From the IMG/VR virus record IMGVR_UViG_3300045284_000385, positions 1 to 64,000 of that record: 64,000 bases of DNA; one strand, given 5' to 3'. Position 1 is the stretch's first letter, and each line of letters begins with the position of its first letter. The stretch is from a virus. Below the pieces are notes generated by a model that searched no databases, was not told where the DNA came from, and saw only the letters and a program-made list of their open reading frames with translations. Both the position numbers and the translations under genes were made by a program. This document shows, piece by piece, positions 49,901 through 58,497 of the stretch.

Positions 49901-50798
49901 GAAGCTTCTCCCTCAGCAGACCACCATGATCCAGAACTTCCTGACTACGGGAGTTGTTACTGCCGAGATGGCGGCAAAGATCAAGTTGGCCGGAGGGAAC
50001 CTGGCAGACTTCCAGAAATTCGCAGATGTGAAAAAGGTCAAGGATGGTTTCCAAGGGCTCATCGATACCTTTACGCAGACAGGACAGATTTCAGGCGATC
50101 TCGTAAAGACGATTCAGCAATATGGCGGTCCACAGACCATGGCTCAACTGCAGAATTTGCAGAAACTTATGCAGCAGAGCGGCTTTAATATGAAAGACCT
50201 ATCCGATACCAGCACGGCTGCTGGAAAGGCCTTGAAAGACCTCTTCGATGCGACCAGCACTGGCATTAACAAGGCATTTACCGATTCAGCCACGAAGCTG
50301 TCCGATACCCTGGACAAGATGGATCAGAACCTCGGCGCCGCCATTGGGAAGCTTCAGACGGCCATGGTCACGATGATCAACGATCTCATCAATGTGATTC
50401 TGAAAATCCCTGGAGCGGCGGAGCAGGCTACGAAGGATGCCAACGCATTCCTCGCCGGCCTGCATGCGGTGAACATCCCTATTCATTATGTGCCGGACTA
50501 TAGAACGGAACCGGGAGATTTGCCAGGCGGATCTTATCAAACGCCTCCAGCTCGAATGGCAAGGGGCGGGATTGTCACCGGTCCCACCGTGGCATTGATC
50601 GGAGAGGCCGGGCCCGAGGCGGTTGTGCCACTCAAGAAGGGGGGGATGATGGGAACGATGGTCATCAATATCCATGCTCCGAACGTCGTAGATACGGCTG
50701 GACTTTCTAAGCTGGTCGTCAAGGCAGTTGATGAAATAAGAAGAAGTGGGACAAATCAGAAACGACTTCGCCAGGCTCTTGGGTTGCAAGGGGTTTAA
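46989..50798 (+). CDS. tape measure protein
   Basis: 1269 residues, starting TAATG with the chaperone stop. Long helical, Ala/Gln/Lys-rich sequence with hydrophobic spans at ~residues 290-355 (GVVLMTGAVGGLLLGLAPIV, LAVLIAGVAAAFALL). A glycine-rich segment occurs at ~700-800, and the C-terminal GPTVALIGEAGPEAVVPLKK is a hallmark of tape measure proteins. At ~0.15 nm per residue this implies a tail near 190 nm (family rule, inference). Confidence 0.95.
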   Translation: MDTILNFSIKADTQQGQAALAKFTDALKTTGAAAESSAQQGHAAYEKFTGGVSQLGDVVVENSKKIAAGMAIAGTAIEAFMGLAVKAFSQAEEASLLFENALKATGGVAGVTTGQINALAAELQRTTKFQDDAVVSAGALLLRFKNIGSDIFPQVIKTAANLAVVMGTDLQEATFKLGRALDMPAEGFTLLQRAGIRFTDAEKDLIKNMAEAGDVAGAQGVILQRLAVMNDAATDQAKGFAGQLSQLANEFNNVQEVIGGVIAGALAPLVLKLKEAMITAQDWAKENPNLTSGVVLMTGAVGGLLLGLAPIVAILPNLVNGFTVLGAAFGLTAGGGLAVLIAGVAAAFALLWVKMDDIKTQFAVTTEGIKNLISALKNSSDAIPSWAKGFLDAFAALKPYLDALRLLGAFVKSSNDEINDAVFIGTKMQSVMKESAAITDKWSRSLADEAMAVGKVTAAHVKTTAELKAEDAAAKLFAKTQEEMNKLLIDSFNLQEKVGVSAFDTAEDYKDFAKASEDLAMKQINLGEETKRTADAQTFIAAILSGDVKRGVEVVSDKIAGPAGLTDAWKTLGTISVDEARRMKDGADLAFKAVALDAASTAQDIVNAFEVRNQKIAAIDAQLGVQAKAASKEVSNAWLTQVSTIFTDMSRGMAKSIVEWKGFGQTLIDVAKTFAEGMLRILFENLFKPFQNALSGLFGGASTAGGSATGGGGLFAGLLGSGGGLGSLIGLNAVGKFNTGSFSSASGALGAGGGALGGGLGGALFGLSGTGTGISSGIGAGGGLLAGLLGAGSFAGPIGLAVGLAAAGITALITKVFGEKGREKTAASQQANAFADTTWNQIIPGVTGGTMTSAEGMKELIAAHEAYNAWLKTNTNNQDVFNRSVANGNVTFESAAAQLKDLGEKAAVAADAQHFGALADDFIKTGKMSDEFASAITKAGGSFQMFTEAAGKIQGLQGVRTEFQSLNDEIKKLLPQQTTMIQNFLTTGVVTAEMAAKIKLAGGNLADFQKFADVKKVKDGFQGLIDTFTQTGQISGDLVKTIQQYGGPQTMAQLQNLQKLMQQSGFNMKDLSDTSTAAGKALKDLFDATSTGINKAFTDSATKLSDTLDKMDQNLGAAIGKLQTAMVTMINDLINVILKIPGAAEQATKDANAFLAGLHAVNIPIHYVPDYRTEPGDLPGGSYQTPPARMARGGIVTGPTVALIGEAGPEAVVPLKKGGMMGTMVINIHAPNVVDTAGLSKLVVKAVDEIRRSGTNQKRLRQALGLQGV

Positions 50799-50801
50799 CT
50801 C

Positions 50802-51575
50802 ATGGTCGCGAATCTCACCTATCTCAGACATGATCAGAACAACCTGAGCGGATCTGCCATTACGGCTAGCTCTTCGAACAGCTCTTACCCGCTGTCGAAT
50901 CTTAACTCGCTACCCATCAGCAAGCCATTCCGTTTCACCGGGGCGACCTCCGAGAATCTGCAAATCGATCTAGGGTCGGCGAAAACAATCAGTCTTGTCG
51001 CCCTTGTAAACCATAACCTGACAAGCGCTGCGACCATCACGATCAACGCCGGTGCTTCGGCCAATCCGGATGGATCCACTTTCACGACGACTATTCCGTG
51101 GAAACTTTACGATGCCTGGAAAGTTCTCAATCCAGCGCAGACCTATCGCTATTGGAAAATTATCATCGCGGATAGCTCTAACCCAAATGCCTTCATCCAG
51201 CTTGGCTACGGTCTGATGGGTACTGCCATTGTCTTGAGCGCAAACTTTTCTAATCAATGGCAGTTTTCGGAGCAGTATGAAAACCTTGAGGTGCAAAGCG
51301 AGTATGGGACCCCTCACGTGGTGAAGCTCTTCAAGCGAATCCAGTTAGATCTGCCCTTTCAAAATATACAGGAAGCCGATGGGGCTGTTCTTCGAGCTCT
51401 GATTACTGCACTCAATCGGAATGTGACTCCCCTGTTTCTTATCCCGGACTCATCGCGTACAGATGCGATCTTCTGCCGGTTGGAATCGAATCTGGATCGC
51501 ACAATTGATGTGAATTATCTTCAGACCACCACATTGAGTTTTGTTGAGGAAGGAAGAGGCAAGCTACTGAACTAA
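50802..51575 (+). CDS. distal tail-type protein with discoidin-like domain
   Basis: 257 residues, right after the tape measure. SENLQIDLGSAKTISLVALV, then NLTSAATITINAG is a galactose-binding/discoidin-like domain. The C-terminal half (FKRIQLDLPFQNIQEADGAV, LSFVEEGRG) is conserved in similar phage proteins in this position. Probably at the tail tip. Confidence 0.75.
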   Translation: MVANLTYLRHDQNNLSGSAITASSSNSSYPLSNLNSLPISKPFRFTGATSENLQIDLGSAKTISLVALVNHNLTSAATITINAGASANPDGSTFTTTIPWKLYDAWKVLNPAQTYRYWKIIIADSSNPNAFIQLGYGLMGTAIVLSANFSNQWQFSEQYENLEVQSEYGTPHVVKLFKRIQLDLPFQNIQEADGAVLRALITALNRNVTPLFLIPDSSRTDAIFCRLESNLDRTIDVNYLQTTTLSFVEEGRGKLLN

Positions 51576-51623
51576 ACAATCTTGGACCCTCCGATGCCCG
51601 GCCAGGCTAGGAGCTACGGTCCA

Positions 51624-51690
51624 CCCCCAAGAAGTACTAAAGGCTTGGTTCTCGTATACGAGCGAGGATCAGGCCTTTTTTATTTGGGGG
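51624..51690 (+). terminator. long two-part hairpin with U-run between tail genes
   Basis: A 16-bp stem with three G-U pairs forms between 51639-51654 (AAAGGCTTGGTTCTCG) and 51663-51678 (CGAGGATCAGGCCTTT). The last bases continue as a run of six T (51676-51681). Outside it CCCCCAA (51624-51630) pairs with TTGGGGG (51684-51690). It may be an intrinsic terminator inside the tail operon or a structured RNA before the next gene. The 142-bp gap has no convincing gene. Confidence 0.6.
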
Positions 51691-51717
51691 CAAGAAAACA
51701 ACGAGGGCTCGATCGTC

Positions 51718-52176
51718 ATGATTCTCACAATCTTTTATCTCATCAAGTTGTTTTGGGTCTGCTCGGCTTTTGTTCTTGGCTCGCTTCTGCTTGAGGACCA
51801 TGGGGAACAACTAATCCTAGAGCGGTCGCTCAATGCCAACGCCACGCCGGCGCTAACTCTCCGGTTGTTTACCAATAACATCACCCCGGCCGAGGGAGAT
51901 ACATTCGCGACCTACACCGAGGCCTCTGGCAATGGATATGCGAGCAAGACGCTCAGCGGTGGGTCATGGACCGTCACGACAACTTCGGGGACTACTGAGG
52001 CAGCGTACGCTCAGCAGACATTTACTTTCACGGGAGCCCTTGGGAACGTCTACGGTTACTTCGTGGTGGATTCCACGACAAAGCTGTTCTGGAGTGAGAG
52101 GTTCTCCGACGGGCCGTACAATATCACGGCGAACGGCGACGCAATAAAAATTACCCCCAAGATCCAGGCAGCTTAA
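51718..52176 (+). CDS. tail-region structural protein
   Basis: 152 residues. A hydrophobic start (MILTIFYLIKLFWVCSAFVL) precedes TPALTLRLFTNNITPAEGDT, then FATYTEASGNGYASKTL, a pattern common in small phage tail or fibre proteins. The hydrophobic N-terminus could be a membrane anchor or signal, or the true start may be further in. Confidence 0.6.
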   Translation: MILTIFYLIKLFWVCSAFVLGSLLLEDHGEQLILERSLNANATPALTLRLFTNNITPAEGDTFATYTEASGNGYASKTLSGGSWTVTTTSGTTEAAYAQQTFTFTGALGNVYGYFVVDSTTKLFWSERFSDGPYNITANGDAIKITPKIQAA

Positions 52177-52189
52177 AAAGGAGCAAGCC

Positions 52190-52513
52190 ATGATTATGAA
52201 TCTCAAGACAGGACGTCTGGTCAAGCTGCCAGACGGAAAGCGGGGCGTTATCGATTTCATAAGCGGGGTATCGCCCATTCCGACTGGAAGGGATGGTGTC
52301 CCAATCGAACGTTTGAAGTCCATCCCCTTCGGAGTCGTGGTCTGTCATGAGCTTGATGAGAACGGCGAGACAGTCATGGTTCCGAATTATAAAACCATGA
52401 AGTTTGACACGAAGGAAGTGCTCATCGCGGTCGGTGTGCTCGAGGAGCTTTCAGAGGAAGAGAAGGCAGAGGTTCATGCCTCGCGAATCCGACCTCCCGC
52501 TGAGGAAGCATAA
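52190..52513 (+). CDS. hypothetical tail-region protein
   Basis: 107 residues after AAAGGAGC. GRLVKLPDGKRGVIDFISGV and GVVVCHELDENGETVMVPNY read as a small beta barrel. The end is acidic. It overlaps the next gene by one base (TAATG). Confidence 0.5.
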   Translation: MIMNLKTGRLVKLPDGKRGVIDFISGVSPIPTGRDGVPIERLKSIPFGVVVCHELDENGETVMVPNYKTMKFDTKEVLIAVGVLEELSEEEKAEVHASRIRPPAEEA

Positions 52514-52707
52514 TGGAAGTCATTGATGGATTAACAAAGCAGCTCCGCGAGTTGAAAGCGGGAGAGACGGTTCAATACCGCGATGGGACCGTACTGAAAA
52601 TGCTTCCGAATGGTTCGCTAATGCACGCGAATCGGAGTCGACAAGAGAAGTTGAATAAGAAGCAGAGAGTCAAGCTTCGAAGACTCGCACAGACAGAGAG
52701 GTTATAA
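52513..52707 (+). CDS. small basic protein
   Basis: 64 residues coupled to the previous gene. A beta-like core (GETVQYRDGTVLKMLPNGSL) is followed by a strongly basic tail (NKKQRVKLRRLAQTERL). Not recognised. Confidence 0.5.
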   Translation: MEVIDGLTKQLRELKAGETVQYRDGTVLKMLPNGSLMHANRSRQEKLNKKQRVKLRRLAQTERL

Positions 52708-52712
52708 CCATA

Positions 52713-54218
52713 ATGATCAAAAGACTCTTTCTAGTTTTCCTTTTGCTTCAATCACAGCTTGCGTTCTCAGCCACGTACTATGTCCGCAAGGATGGATCAG
52801 ACGCAAATTGCAATGGGTCCGCAAACGTAGCGGACTCTGTCGGAGTACGCCCGAATTGTGCTGAACTCACGATCGGGGCTGGAGTTGGCCATGCTGTCAA
52901 TCCGGATGACATTGTGCAGGTCTGGACTGGAACATGGGATGAGAGTGTCTCGAATTGGACTTCTGGAACAATTGGTCATCCGATCTGGATCAAAGGGCAA
53001 GGCCTGACGACGATCTGGCATCATATCGGCCACTGCAATGGGTATACGAGCGCTCCGGTGAATATGTCCAATAAGAGCTATATCCGAATTTCAAATTTTA
53101 ATTTCGATGGAACAGATGGCGGAGCGACCTTCTACAGTTTGGCTAACGGGGGAGCAGTGAAGGGCCTCGAAATTCTGAACAATTTTTTCTCCCATAATGG
53201 GAATGATGGCATAAACGAGGCCTGCACGCCCGCGCTAACCTTCAACTCGAAAGTCATCTACCTCAACAATGCGAATAGTCCAGCGAATACCAATGAAGGC
53301 CATATTATTGACGGCAATGCTTTCGACACGAACAAGGGCTACAACATTCTCTTAAACGGAATTACGGCCAATCTTGCTCCCGACGGGACAACCGGAGCAG
53401 GGATCATTATCCGGAACAATACCGCTAAGAATCTGTCGCCTAGTGCTCAGATCGTTTTATACTCCGGCCTCGAGTTCGTCCATGCAGGGAGTGGGAGTCA
53501 TAATATTTGGGTCTATGGAAATGAAACAGGCCCATCGGCTAGCGGAGGAGGATTGAAATTTGATGCTACGGTTACTTATTCTCTAGTCGAGCTAAACAAG
53601 TTCCACGATATGGGTTATGGGACAGGAAAAAACACAGTTGGAATTGAGTACGAGTCGGATTGCCATGACAATACGATTCAGTTCAATCAAGTTTATCGGA
53701 TGGGTCTAGAAGGCATTCGCGCTGGGTCATACGGGACGACCAATGCTGCTCGCATGAAGGTAATCGGAAACACGATTTGGGATTGTCCTTGTGGGATTGT
53801 GGTTGCTAACTCTTCAGGCTCAATTTTTCAAGACAACATCATTTCACTTAACACCGGAATTGGCAACGCGATTTCGACGACGGATCATTCCGTGAATAAT
53901 ATCTTCCGGAACAACATTCAGTGGCGGAATGGGGCGGCCAACGTTGCCTACAAAAACTTCCCGGGGAGCAGTCTATGCACGACCACTCCCAATCTCACTC
54001 TGGCTCAATGGTCTGCAGCAATGGGGGATACAGGCTCGATCTGGGCTGATCCTAAGTTTGTTTCGGTAGCCGCGGGATCTGTAAATTTGAACTTACAGGC
54101 CAGCAGTCCGGCGATCAGGGCAGGTTTTGCAGGTAACGATATGGGAGCTTTGCAATCCGGAACAGCTCCGGACACTACTCCTCCATCGGCACCGACCGGG
54201 TTGATCAAGATTAAGTAA
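52713..54218 (+). CDS. secreted right-handed beta-helix protein, pectate-lyase-like fold
   Basis: 501 residues. MIKRLFLVFLLLQSQLAFSA is a Sec signal peptide. The mature part opens TYYVRKDGSDANCNG, typical of secreted polysaccharide lyases, followed by many parallel beta-helix coils (YIRISNFNFDG, GLEILNNFFSHNGND, RIIVIGNTIWD-like turns). It ends PPSAPTGLIKIK, a fibronectin-start-like tail also seen on the propeller protein. A depolymerase or lyase is likely; catalytic residues are not identified. Confidence 0.65.
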   Translation: MIKRLFLVFLLLQSQLAFSATYYVRKDGSDANCNGSANVADSVGVRPNCAELTIGAGVGHAVNPDDIVQVWTGTWDESVSNWTSGTIGHPIWIKGQGLTTIWHHIGHCNGYTSAPVNMSNKSYIRISNFNFDGTDGGATFYSLANGGAVKGLEILNNFFSHNGNDGINEACTPALTFNSKVIYLNNANSPANTNEGHIIDGNAFDTNKGYNILLNGITANLAPDGTTGAGIIIRNNTAKNLSPSAQIVLYSGLEFVHAGSGSHNIWVYGNETGPSASGGGLKFDATVTYSLVELNKFHDMGYGTGKNTVGIEYESDCHDNTIQFNQVYRMGLEGIRAGSYGTTNAARMKVIGNTIWDCPCGIVVANSSGSIFQDNIISLNTGIGNAISTTDHSVNNIFRNNIQWRNGAANVAYKNFPGSSLCTTTPNLTLAQWSAAMGDTGSIWADPKFVSVAAGSVNLNLQASSPAIRAGFAGNDMGALQSGTAPDTTPPSAPTGLIKIK

Positions 54219-54225
54219 AAGGGAT

Positions 54226-57200
54226 ATGGAACACTCGACCAAAACATTTCAGGTTCCTTCAGGAGCCATAGGAACAACGGTGAGCGTTGCGCATGGCCTC
54301 TCGGTTGCGCCGAAATTCGCAATACTAAAATGGACGAACCGGACTGAAGGTACTGATACTGCAGGAAGATCCGATCAGTTGCGCGGCCTTGCGTTTTTGG
54401 CTTCTCCAACTAATAGGGCTGCGGCATGTACTCGATCAACGGATAACGTGTCCACCACGTCAACGGGCAAGAGGTATCACGAAGATGCCTGCGTGATGGC
54501 CTGCACCAACAATGGCGGTCTTGATGGCCTGATGGATCTGCAAAGTTGGGATGCAACCAACGCGGTGTTTGTCGTCGATGATCAGTTTTCTCAATCGGCG
54601 AACATTCGGGTGATCGTGGATTTCTTTACTGGAGACGATATCACGAACGTGACAATTGTCGATTTCCTTCATCCGACCAGCACGGGAAATCAAGACATCA
54701 CAACCCCCGGATTCCAGGCGGATCAAGTTTTTATTATGAGTACGGGTGCAACGGCTGTCGCTCCTATTGGTACTGATGACTCATTGATATGTTTTGGCGC
54801 CGGACATTCTTCGAGCAAGCGAGGAGTCTGGGTTGGAGATGCGAATGATGGCATTGTGCTAGGAAATACGGTGACGCGGAGCTATTGCAACGGATCCGAA
54901 ATTGCGGCCATGTTCGACACCGGAGCGGTCAACATCATCGAAAGGGCCGATTACTCGGGAGGAATAACGAATGGCTTCCGCTTGAATTGGCTTGAAGTAT
55001 CAGGCACTCAAAAACATTGGATTGCGCTTGTCATCCAGGGGGGGAATTGGACCGTTGAATCGTTCAATACCAAAACGGATGGCACCGATATTGTGGTTAC
55101 GGGTGGATTCAATGCTCTTGGCGGATTCTTGGTCTCAGCATTTAAGGCTGTAGATGCCGCCGATACTCCAAGCATTCAGGATCGAATTTCGATGGGCTCT
55201 TTTGCGGGTTTGTCTGCTAGAGCTGCTCTTGCCACAAGTGACCGGCACGGGGCCACCACTGCGACGCATGGCACAACAGCGATTAGCTACACTGCGGTTG
55301 CTATACGATTGGACGAGACGAGTGATGCCGTGCTGGCAGCGATGGATATTAAGTCAATGTCGGATGGCAGCAGTACAGGGGTCACGTTTGTAATGGATAC
55401 TCCCGAACCGACAGCGGCCTCTTTTGGATGGGTCGTTCTGTTCGGATCGAGTAGTAGCACTTTCGCCTATATCGGTGGAGGAGCCGCGGTAATGAGTGGC
55501 GCCGCTGCTACCCTGTACAGCCGGGCCGCTATGACGTTCACCTATATCCCCGTGTTTCCTGGAGAAATTACTCTCGGCTGGAATCCAAACCCCGAGCCAG
55601 ATGTGGCTGGCTATATCGTCCGATGGGGAACTCAGTCAAGGATTTATACGAACAGTCAGAATGTTGGCCTTGTTAGCCAGGTCACGATCGGCGGTTTGAC
55701 GAGGGGCGTGACGTATTATTTCGTTCTCGCAGCCTATGATACCTCTAACAATGTCGGACCCAATTCCGCAGAATTTTCAGCTCAACCCACTGTTGGGGCT
55801 CTGGAAATTGGAGGCGCTGCTCTCACTCAGGTATTAAGCGGATTCAATTATTCCCCATCCGGTGGCGTGGCTGTGGCCGGCGCTGCTGATTATTCGCGTG
55901 ATCTGTTTTTCAATATCTCTGGCGGAGCGGTTATGGGCGGGGGAGCTCAATGCAATCGGGAGTGGGCCCGTAACATGTCTGGCGGATTGAACGTTTTTGG
56001 GAATGCCTTCACTGGCTATCAAGCGTTTGGAGTTAGTACGTTTGTTTATGCAGGCAGCGGAAATGTCCTGATATCCGGGGATGCTCTCATCAATCATGTC
56101 TGGGACTATGTTGGTGGAGGATCATTTTCCATTCTGGGATCGGCTTTAACAGCCTTTCCGAGAGGCGGTGAGGATGCGGTTATCGTATGCGTCGAAATCG
56201 ACTTCGACAACGGGACTCAATATTTCGGATTCGAGGGAATCTCAACTCCGTCTCAATGGTACCAAGACGAACTGGTAAGCATCGGACAAATCCGGCGTGA
56301 GGTCCCACTGCTGCCCGGGGAATTTCAGGTTGCCGATGTGGAGCTTGTCTTCAACAATGTGGGGAATAAGTTCTCGATTCTGAAGGCGGCTCAGCCATTT
56401 CGAAATCGCACGGCCAGAATTAAATGCGGATTACTAAGCAATGGGTTCGCAGGCCTCTCGACTCTTTTCACCGGGAAAATTAGCAGTTGGACTTTCTCCG
56501 ATTCTCTTTGCCATGTCGTTGTGCGGGATGTGAGCCTGGATAGATTCCGAGTCAATCTTTCTGGCCAGCTCGGCAAAACCGATTTCCCGAATCTCCCCGA
56601 TGGCCAAACGCTTTATCTCATCCCTAGAATTTACGGAACCGTCAGCTCAGCTATGGGGGCCCTGCCTGCCTATCGGACCAATCAGGTGAGCCCTTTTCGC
56701 TACGTGGTCGCCCGCCATGCCTGCAAGTCAGTCTTACAGGTCTACAATTATGGGACTCTGATGACCAGCGGCTATTCCATTGTGACCACTTCCATAAATG
56801 GCACGACGATGACTTGCCTCGATTTCTTGACTGATCCACAAATTTCAAGTCGGACGAACGAATTTGAGATTACTGTGAACGTCTCTGGGAAAATAGATGC
56901 CAGCCTTAACCTGATCACTAATCCAGTGGCTCAGCTTCAGGACTATCTTTTGAATGAGGTTGGGGTCCCAAGTGGAGATATCGATTCGACCGTATTTAAT
57001 GCGATGCAAATCGCCGCCGCGGATCAAGAACTATTTGGTGATTTTGCGATAACTGACAGTGGGCTCACGCATATGGATGTGGTCACCCGTTTCTCTGAAT
57101 CCTTCGGGATGCCGTTCTATGTGTCTCGAGCTGGCCAATATCGGGTGTTCTTGTTCTCCGGGGCCGCGCTCGTCGACTTAGAATCTATCCCGCTACTCAG

Positions 57201-57825
57201 TGACAGTGATGATATCCTGCGCAATAGTTTCAAAATCGATTACAACGTTGATGTCGCCTCACGCCTTCAGTACAACTATGCCTATCAATATGTCCTGAAT
57301 TACTTCGAACATCAGCCAGACCTAATCGATGCAAACGAGCTAGCCAATATTGGTTTTGACGTGCGTCTGAACACCGATCTGTGGCATGTCAGAGATTTAG
57401 GGACGGCTCTATCAACGGCCTCTGATCGCATGGCTTATTTGCGCGAGAACGTTCAACTGGCTTCGTTCGATTTGCCAATCTATCAATATGCGCTCGACCT
57501 CAATGATTACTTCCGGCTCACTCATTATCAGGGCGTCTCATCGGACGGGCTTGGATATGCTGCCATCCTCTTCAGAATTTTAAGTCTCACGATTTCTTTG
57601 CAGCCGAAGTCGATGCAGGTATCTGTGATGGGGTACAAGTTTGGCGAAAACATTCCTTTCTGGAGGAGATATATCAAGCTAGGGGATGAATCGGCGATCT
57701 CTCCGCTTTGGACAACGGCAACATCGAGCGATAAGGATTATGGATACCTGGCAGATGAGTCCGATCCAACCGGGTCGCCTGAAGGAACACTCGGAACAAG
57801 CGATCCGGCGAAACTATTACTGTGA
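54226..57825 (+). CDS. large tail hub / host-recognition protein
   Basis: 1199 residues. The N-terminal ~440 form a beta-rich domain (GVWVGDANDGIVLGNTVTRS, LNWLEVSGTQKHWIALVIQG). A fibronectin III domain follows (~445-525, ITLGWNPNPEPDVAGYIVRW), then glycine-rich repeats of the type SGGAVMGGGAQ (~530-640). The C-terminal ~550 residues are a tail-hub-like region (FNNVGNKFSILKAAQPFRNR, VTRFSESFGMPFYVSRAGQY). It probably links the tail tip to fibres and contacts the host. Confidence 0.7.
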   Translation: MEHSTKTFQVPSGAIGTTVSVAHGLSVAPKFAILKWTNRTEGTDTAGRSDQLRGLAFLASPTNRAAACTRSTDNVSTTSTGKRYHEDACVMACTNNGGLDGLMDLQSWDATNAVFVVDDQFSQSANIRVIVDFFTGDDITNVTIVDFLHPTSTGNQDITTPGFQADQVFIMSTGATAVAPIGTDDSLICFGAGHSSSKRGVWVGDANDGIVLGNTVTRSYCNGSEIAAMFDTGAVNIIERADYSGGITNGFRLNWLEVSGTQKHWIALVIQGGNWTVESFNTKTDGTDIVVTGGFNALGGFLVSAFKAVDAADTPSIQDRISMGSFAGLSARAALATSDRHGATTATHGTTAISYTAVAIRLDETSDAVLAAMDIKSMSDGSSTGVTFVMDTPEPTAASFGWVVLFGSSSSTFAYIGGGAAVMSGAAATLYSRAAMTFTYIPVFPGEITLGWNPNPEPDVAGYIVRWGTQSRIYTNSQNVGLVSQVTIGGLTRGVTYYFVLAAYDTSNNVGPNSAEFSAQPTVGALEIGGAALTQVLSGFNYSPSGGVAVAGAADYSRDLFFNISGGAVMGGGAQCNREWARNMSGGLNVFGNAFTGYQAFGVSTFVYAGSGNVLISGDALINHVWDYVGGGSFSILGSALTAFPRGGEDAVIVCVEIDFDNGTQYFGFEGISTPSQWYQDELVSIGQIRREVPLLPGEFQVADVELVFNNVGNKFSILKAAQPFRNRTARIKCGLLSNGFAGLSTLFTGKISSWTFSDSLCHVVVRDVSLDRFRVNLSGQLGKTDFPNLPDGQTLYLIPRIYGTVSSAMGALPAYRTNQVSPFRYVVARHACKSVLQVYNYGTLMTSGYSIVTTSINGTTMTCLDFLTDPQISSRTNEFEITVNVSGKIDASLNLITNPVAQLQDYLLNEVGVPSGDIDSTVFNAMQIAAADQELFGDFAITDSGLTHMDVVTRFSESFGMPFYVSRAGQYRVFLFSGAALVDLESIPLLSDSDDILRNSFKIDYNVDVASRLQYNYAYQYVLNYFEHQPDLIDANELANIGFDVRLNTDLWHVRDLGTALSTASDRMAYLRENVQLASFDLPIYQYALDLNDYFRLTHYQGVSSDGLGYAAILFRILSLTISLQPKSMQVSVMGYKFGENIPFWRRYIKLGDESAISPLWTTATSSDKDYGYLADESDPTGSPEGTLGTSDPAKLLL

Positions 57826-57831
57826 AACATC

Positions 57832-58110
57832 ATGGCCTATAGTTGGGTAGAAGTCGCTGACAAATTAAAGAATTACGTTTTCGGTTCGGCCTCGCACAAC
57901 AAGCTGAACAACAATGATCACTATCTGAAACAGCAGCTCGAGATAGTCGTCGACCCAGGGGCAACATCCGCCAAGGATGGTTCGATTCCAGAGACCGCTC
58001 TGGCTGTGGACAATGTTCCGCAGAATCAAAAAATATTGATGGTTAGAGCTGGCGGCCTGCACTGGGATGCTCCACACAAGAATCGAGCTTACTGGATTGG
58101 AAGGAGATAG
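57832..58110 (+). CDS. small tail-fibre-region protein
   Basis: 92 residues. NKLNNNDHYLKQQLEIVVDP resembles the short attachment segments of phage fibre proteins. Glycine and tryptophan at the end (HWDAPHKNRAYWIGRR). Function unknown. Confidence 0.55.
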   Translation: MAYSWVEVADKLKNYVFGSASHNKLNNNDHYLKQQLEIVVDPGATSAKDGSIPETALAVDNVPQNQKILMVRAGGLHWDAPHKNRAYWIGRR

Positions 58111-58117
58111 GTAGAAA

Positions 58118-58492
58118 ATGTCTCAAGGGGATATCGTCACAGTTGACATTATAGACCAGCTTCTGCCAGCCACTCCTATTGTTATTTATACGGTTCCGAT
58201 CTCCGGCGGTGGAAACGTTGCGAAGAAAACCGTCTTCATTGAAATCGATCTCTGCAACACGGATAACATAAGCGACGACAACTTGCAGCTTTATTTTGTT
58301 CCGGCTGCGGGGTCACCTGGTCCTACAAACCAGCGGCTTAATTTGATTTCTGGCATCAATTCTCTGCAGCGCGGCGAGTCAAGACAGTATGTTTGGAATA
58401 GGGCACTATCGGCCGGAATGACGATTTGGGCGGCTGCTTCGAGCGCGAACAAGGTCAGCCTTGGGGGAATGGTCGTAGAGGAAGAGGTCTAA
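58118..58492 (+). CDS. beta-rich tail-region protein
   Basis: 124 residues. TPIVIYTVPISGGGNVAKKT, then VFIEIDLCNTDNIS and QRGESRQYVWNRALSAGMTI follow a beta-sandwich pattern frequent in small phage fibre-associated proteins. Located between the tail hub and the glycine-rich adhesin. Confidence 0.6.
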   Translation: MSQGDIVTVDIIDQLLPATPIVIYTVPISGGGNVAKKTVFIEIDLCNTDNISDDNLQLYFVPAAGSPGPTNQRLNLISGINSLQRGESRQYVWNRALSAGMTIWAAASSANKVSLGGMVVEEEV

Positions 58493-58497
58493 AAAAA

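Noticed and set aside
51582-51794. 70-codon frame across the long hairpin
   Set aside because: It has no binding site, unusual composition, and overlaps both the hairpin and the better-supported gene at 51718.
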